This document shows, piece by piece, positions 4,800 through 7,198 of a stretch of 7,198 nucleotides of DNA. Numbering within the stretch: position 1 is the stretch's first letter; each line of letters starts with the position of its first letter. This stretch comes from Candidatus Bathyarchaeota archaeon (lineage in GTDB: Archaea; Thermoproteota; Bathyarchaeia; Bathyarchaeales; Bathyarchaeaceae), in assembly GCA_029883255.1 (NCBI GenBank), contig JAOUJL010000070.1, positions 1 to 7,198 on the forward strand, given 5' to 3'. Made by a program: the position numbers and the translations under genes. Below the pieces are notes generated by a model. It did not search any database and had not been told where the DNA came from. It saw only the letters and a list, made by a program, of their open reading frames with translations.

Positions 4800-6161
4800 T
4801 TGAACGTTCCCAGGTTGGAGAAACAGCTTGGAATAGAAGTTTATGCCTCTTCATCACTGGGTATCGGTGGAAAAATTCGTCAGTCCTCTGAAGATTTTAT
4901 CGTCGAAGAGGCCTTAGTTGACGGTTCAAAGGCTGAGGTTTCACCGGTTGAAACTCGACAACTTGCAGGAAAAGGACGCTATCTCATTTGTGTGCTGGTT
5001 AAACGGGATTGGGATACATTTCTTGCAGTGAGAAAAGTTGCGAAACGGTTGGGCATAAGTCCTAAGCGAATTCAAATAGCGGGCATAAAAGACGCTCATG
5101 CTCTCACCGCCCAGCACATCAGCATCCGCCGCATCACACCTGAACAAGTTTCGCGGGTTAAAATCAAAGACATAACCCTCCGTCCACTGCGTTTTTCCGA
5201 AGAAATGGTTTTCTCTCAACTTCTTCTCGGCAATCAATTTCGCGTCTTAATTAGAGCAATATCCCATACATCCTCTGTGATCGAACGGCGAGTTAAGAAA
5301 GTGCAAAGTGAATTGTTGAGCTTGGGCGGAGTTCCAAATTTTTTTGGGCACCAACGATTCGGCACCGTCAGGCCTATCACTCATCTAGTAGGCCGTTCTA
5401 TCACTCAAGGCGACTGGAAAAATGCTGCCCTCATCTTTCTTGCCCAACCGAGCCCACATGAACACCCAGATGCAAGAGAAGCACGACAACAACTGCGGGA
5501 TACACGAAACTTTAGAGAAGCACTTCGTCTTTTTCCACGATATCTAAGATATGAACAAATGATGCTCACTCACTTGAATAAGCAACCAAAAGATTTCGTC
5601 GGAGCGTTCCGAAAGTTGCCTCTAAAACTGCGCAGAATCTTCGTTCAAGCGTACCAATCTTTCCTTTTTAACAGGTTTCTCAGTCAAAGAATGCGGCAAG
5701 GTATTCCCATTAACGAGGTTCAAGTCGGAGACTATGTGGTAAGCCTTGACAAACAGGGGATTCCAACAGATGAGTTCACGTCGGTGACTACTCAGTTTCT
5801 CTGCCATGTTGAAAAAGCGTTAAACGAAGGCAAGATGCGTGTTGCTATTCCACTTCTAGGCTTCAAACAAAACCCTTCTAAGGGAGTACAAGGCGAAATT
5901 GAGCAGGAGATTATTGAAACCGAAAACGTGATTCCAAGGAATTTCTATGTACCTTCTATGCCTGAAATAAGCGCACCTGGCCGATTGCGAGCGATTCTAG
6001 CACCCATGATCAAACTTTCTATAGAACGGCCAACTAAAGATTTGGTGAGCCCTTCCAAGCAAGAGATAAAGCTAAACTTTACGTTGCACAGAGGCTCCTA
6101 CGCAACTGTTCTCTTACGAGAATTCATGAAATCACGAAGTCTGATAAAAGCTGGCTTCTAA
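4800..6161 (+). CDS. truD: tRNA pseudouridine synthase TruD (TruD/Pus7 family)
   Basis: TruD/Pus7 enzymes isomerise uridine to pseudouridine in tRNA: position 13 in bacteria, and position 13 and/or 35 in eukaryotes and archaea. The 453-residue protein shows all family landmarks. SSEDFIVEE (29-37) is the N-terminal DF-V-E block. IAGIKDAHALTAQ (93-105) contains catalytic Asp98, equivalent to Asp80 of E. coli TruD. NFFGHQRFG (180-188) is the NxFGxQRFG signature. FVQAYQSFLFN (281-291) follows, then IPLLGF (350-355), where the TRUD-specific insertion rejoins the core. The C-terminal YATVLLREFMK (434-444) is also typical. Length fits archaeal members, which exceed the roughly 350-residue bacterial form. 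Start TTG 4800 has GGAG 5 nt upstream. It is co-transcribed with pth2, 9 bp apart. Frame and catalytic residue are intact. Confidence 0.96.
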   Translation: MNVPRLEKQLGIEVYASSSLGIGGKIRQSSEDFIVEEALVDGSKAEVSPVETRQLAGKGRYLICVLVKRDWDTFLAVRKVAKRLGISPKRIQIAGIKDAHALTAQHISIRRITPEQVSRVKIKDITLRPLRFSEEMVFSQLLLGNQFRVLIRAISHTSSVIERRVKKVQSELLSLGGVPNFFGHQRFGTVRPITHLVGRSITQGDWKNAALIFLAQPSPHEHPDAREARQQLRDTRNFREALRLFPRYLRYEQMMLTHLNKQPKDFVGAFRKLPLKLRRIFVQAYQSFLFNRFLSQRMRQGIPINEVQVGDYVVSLDKQGIPTDEFTSVTTQFLCHVEKALNEGKMRVAIPLLGFKQNPSKGVQGEIEQEIIETENVIPRNFYVPSMPEISAPGRLRAILAPMIKLSIERPTKDLVSPSKQEIKLNFTLHRGSYATVLLREFMKSRSLIKAGF

Positions 6162-6180
6162 AGAGTGAGTTAGCGACAAT

Positions 6181-6188
6181 CTTAAATC
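6181..6188 (+). promoter_or_regulatory. Possible TATA-like box for the QW-repeat gene
   Basis: CTTAAATC follows the truD stop by about 20 nt. It predicts a transcript start near 6211 and a leader of about 20 nt before ATG 6231. Read-through from truD is an equally good explanation for expression. Confidence 0.22.
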
Positions 6189-6230
6189 AAGGTGCCGAAG
6201 GAATGCAAAACAGTTATAGGATGTAGGAAA

Positions 6231-7046
6231 ATGAATGCTCAAAAAGCGATACGTTTCATTAAGGAAAACGGAACAGCGCTAGAAAAATACAGATTAGGGT
6301 ATTTGCTTGGTGAGGAAAAGAGTAGCGAGTTGCCACTGAGATACTTGAGGAAGCTTCAAAATGTTGATGGAGGCTTTCCCTACAACAGCGAGAAAGGTAA
6401 AGAAGGCAGTGTTAACGTCACAAGTGGCAACCTAAGCCTTTTGATTGAGTTAGAATTGGGTGAATCGGACGTCTGTAAAAAAACCTTAGAATACCTACTA
6501 AACATTCAAGGAGAAGACGGAAGCTGGGACGAAAACAAAGCGATCAACCAGTATAATCCGCCTTTTTGGGATACACCCGGCGACTTGAAAACAAAAATGT
6601 GGTTAACCACAAGCATCTCAAACGATCTGATCAAGCTCGGCTACGAAAAATCCCAAGCCGTAAGGAAAACAACAGAATTCCTCCTTAAAAAACGAGACGA
6701 AGAAGGGCAATTCGCCGGCTTCTTACACTCGACCTGGATTGCAGTCGGAGTGTTCGGTCAATTAGAAGGAGCTGGCTCGGAAATTGTGAAAAAAGCGTTA
6801 AGAGTAATAGATAGAAACCTTAGTCGAATGGAAGATGGAGCTTCAGATTTTATTTGGTGTCTGGAATGTTGCTATACTGCTGGGATTTCTGAAGAGGAGT
6901 CTGTCGTTAAGAAGTGTATTAACAGAGTGATTGAGTTACAGAGAGAGAGTGGAGCATGGACATCAATAGATGGAGAAAGATACACCGTTTCCACAACTAT
7001 CAGCGCATTGAGAGTTTTGAAAATGTATAGAGTTTGGAAACGTTGA
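6231..7046 (+). CDS. QW-repeat protein of the prenyltransferase/squalene-oxidase-cyclase fold, half-size
   Basis: The protein (271 residues from ATG 6231) has repeated QW motifs of the alpha/alpha-toroid fold shared by squalene/hopene cyclases and protein prenyltransferase beta subunits. They are LQNVDGGFPY (42-51), IQGEDGSWDE (92-101), a degenerate KRDEEGQFAGF (154-164), perhaps RMEDGASDF (199-207), and LQRESGAWTS (236-245). Each follows a helix ending in a Leu/Tyr-rich face. No DxDD cyclase acid motif and no prenyltransferase zinc ligands are evident, and full cyclases are over 600 residues, so catalysis as a classic cyclase is unlikely. A binding or auxiliary role, possibly with hydrophobic ligands, is inferred. 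An in-frame GTG 6192 would add 13 residues without an SD. ATG 6231 has AGGA motifs nearby (6218-6221 at 9 nt, 6225-6228 at 2 nt). It lies 69 bp after truD. Fold confidence is high; function is unknown. Confidence 0.82.
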   Translation: MNAQKAIRFIKENGTALEKYRLGYLLGEEKSSELPLRYLRKLQNVDGGFPYNSEKGKEGSVNVTSGNLSLLIELELGESDVCKKTLEYLLNIQGEDGSWDENKAINQYNPPFWDTPGDLKTKMWLTTSISNDLIKLGYEKSQAVRKTTEFLLKKRDEEGQFAGFLHSTWIAVGVFGQLEGAGSEIVKKALRVIDRNLSRMEDGASDFIWCLECCYTAGISEEESVVKKCINRVIELQRESGAWTSIDGERYTVSTTISALRVLKMYRVWKR

Positions 7047-7051
7047 ATGAG

Positions 7052-7198
7052 CTAGGGTGTGAGCCTGAATCGGTCTCTTGGAAACAGTACAACGTCGCGT
7101 ATATTCTTCTTCCCGGTAAGCATCATAATTAGGCGCTCTAAGCCTATGGCCCATCCTGCATGTGGAGGCATGCCGTAGTCAAATGCTTTCAAGTGAAA
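7052..7198 (-). CDS. aspS: Aspartyl-tRNA synthetase, C-terminal end, cut by window edge
   Basis: AspRS charges tRNA-Asp with aspartate (and in many archaea also tRNA-Asn) using ATP. Only the last 48 residues are visible. They contain class II motif 3 ([11 protein letters not shown], residues 19-29 of the visible part, with the ATP-binding Arg in GLER), preceded by [10 protein letters not shown]. The end, [17 protein letters not shown], matches the characteristic AspRS C-terminus (NIRxxxLFPRD-x-x-RLxP); asparaginyl synthetases end differently (typically FPRTxxRxxP). The frame is open to the window edge, so the 5' part is simply outside. It is convergent with the QW-repeat gene, with 5 bp between stop codons. 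Confidence 0.93.
   Translation of the reverse strand, partial: FHLKAFDYGMPPHAGWAIGLERLIMMLTGKKNIRDVVLFPRDRFRLTP

Noticed and set aside
6192..6230. GTG 6192 as start of the QW-repeat protein
   Set aside because: No SD before it, and the added residues do not resemble the helix that begins at the ATG. It is kept only as a minor alternative.

Overview
The window looks archaeal. The evidence is a Pth2-type peptidyl-tRNA hydrolase followed by a TruD pseudouridine synthase, a geranylgeranyl-reductase-family flavoprotein, the C-terminal end of an archaeal-type aspartyl-tRNA synthetase, TATA-like boxes at archaeal spacing, and one apparently leaderless gene. Three genes start with TTG behind a good Shine-Dalgarno (SD) sequence. 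The exact lineage cannot be read from this piece. A TACK-group archaeon such as a Bathyarchaeia member is only a guess.

Layout, left to right. On the minus strand there are three separately spaced genes. The first is the N-terminal 143 residues of an M20-family metallohydrolase cut by the window start (1-430). The second is an unusual phenylalanine-rich HExxH protein, probably a gluzincin-like metalloprotease (636-1517). The third is a HAD-superfamily phosphatase-like protein (1598-2248). A divergent promoter region of about 200 bp separates the HAD gene from the plus-strand geranylgeranyl reductase family gene (2453-3724). That gene converges on a tiny minus-strand zinc-ribbon gene (3903-4097). 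The gap between those two holds a short hairpin usable in both directions and a near-palindrome. The strongest plus-strand T-tract lies inside the 3' end of the zinc-ribbon gene.

After a 297-bp gap with no convincing gene comes a plus-strand translation operon: pth2 (4395-4790) and truD (4800-6161). The truD SD overlaps the pth2 stop codon, which suggests coupled translation. It is followed by a protein with squalene-cyclase/prenyltransferase-type QW repeats (6231-7046). The 3' end of aspS enters from the right on the minus strand (7052-7198), with only 5 bp between the two convergent stop codons.

How the genes fit together: pth2, truD and aspS all serve tRNA use (recycling, modification, charging). 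The flavoprotein probably saturates isoprenoid chains of membrane lipids or quinones. The QW-repeat protein has a fold related to isoprenoid cyclases but lacks the cyclase acid motif. The metalloprotease-like protein, the HAD protein and the zinc ribbon have no assignable pathway. I found no mobile element, CRISPR array, tRNA, rRNA or clear defence system. The items most worth a second look are the HExxH protein, the half-size QW-repeat protein, and the RNA hairpin just upstream of the pth2 SD.
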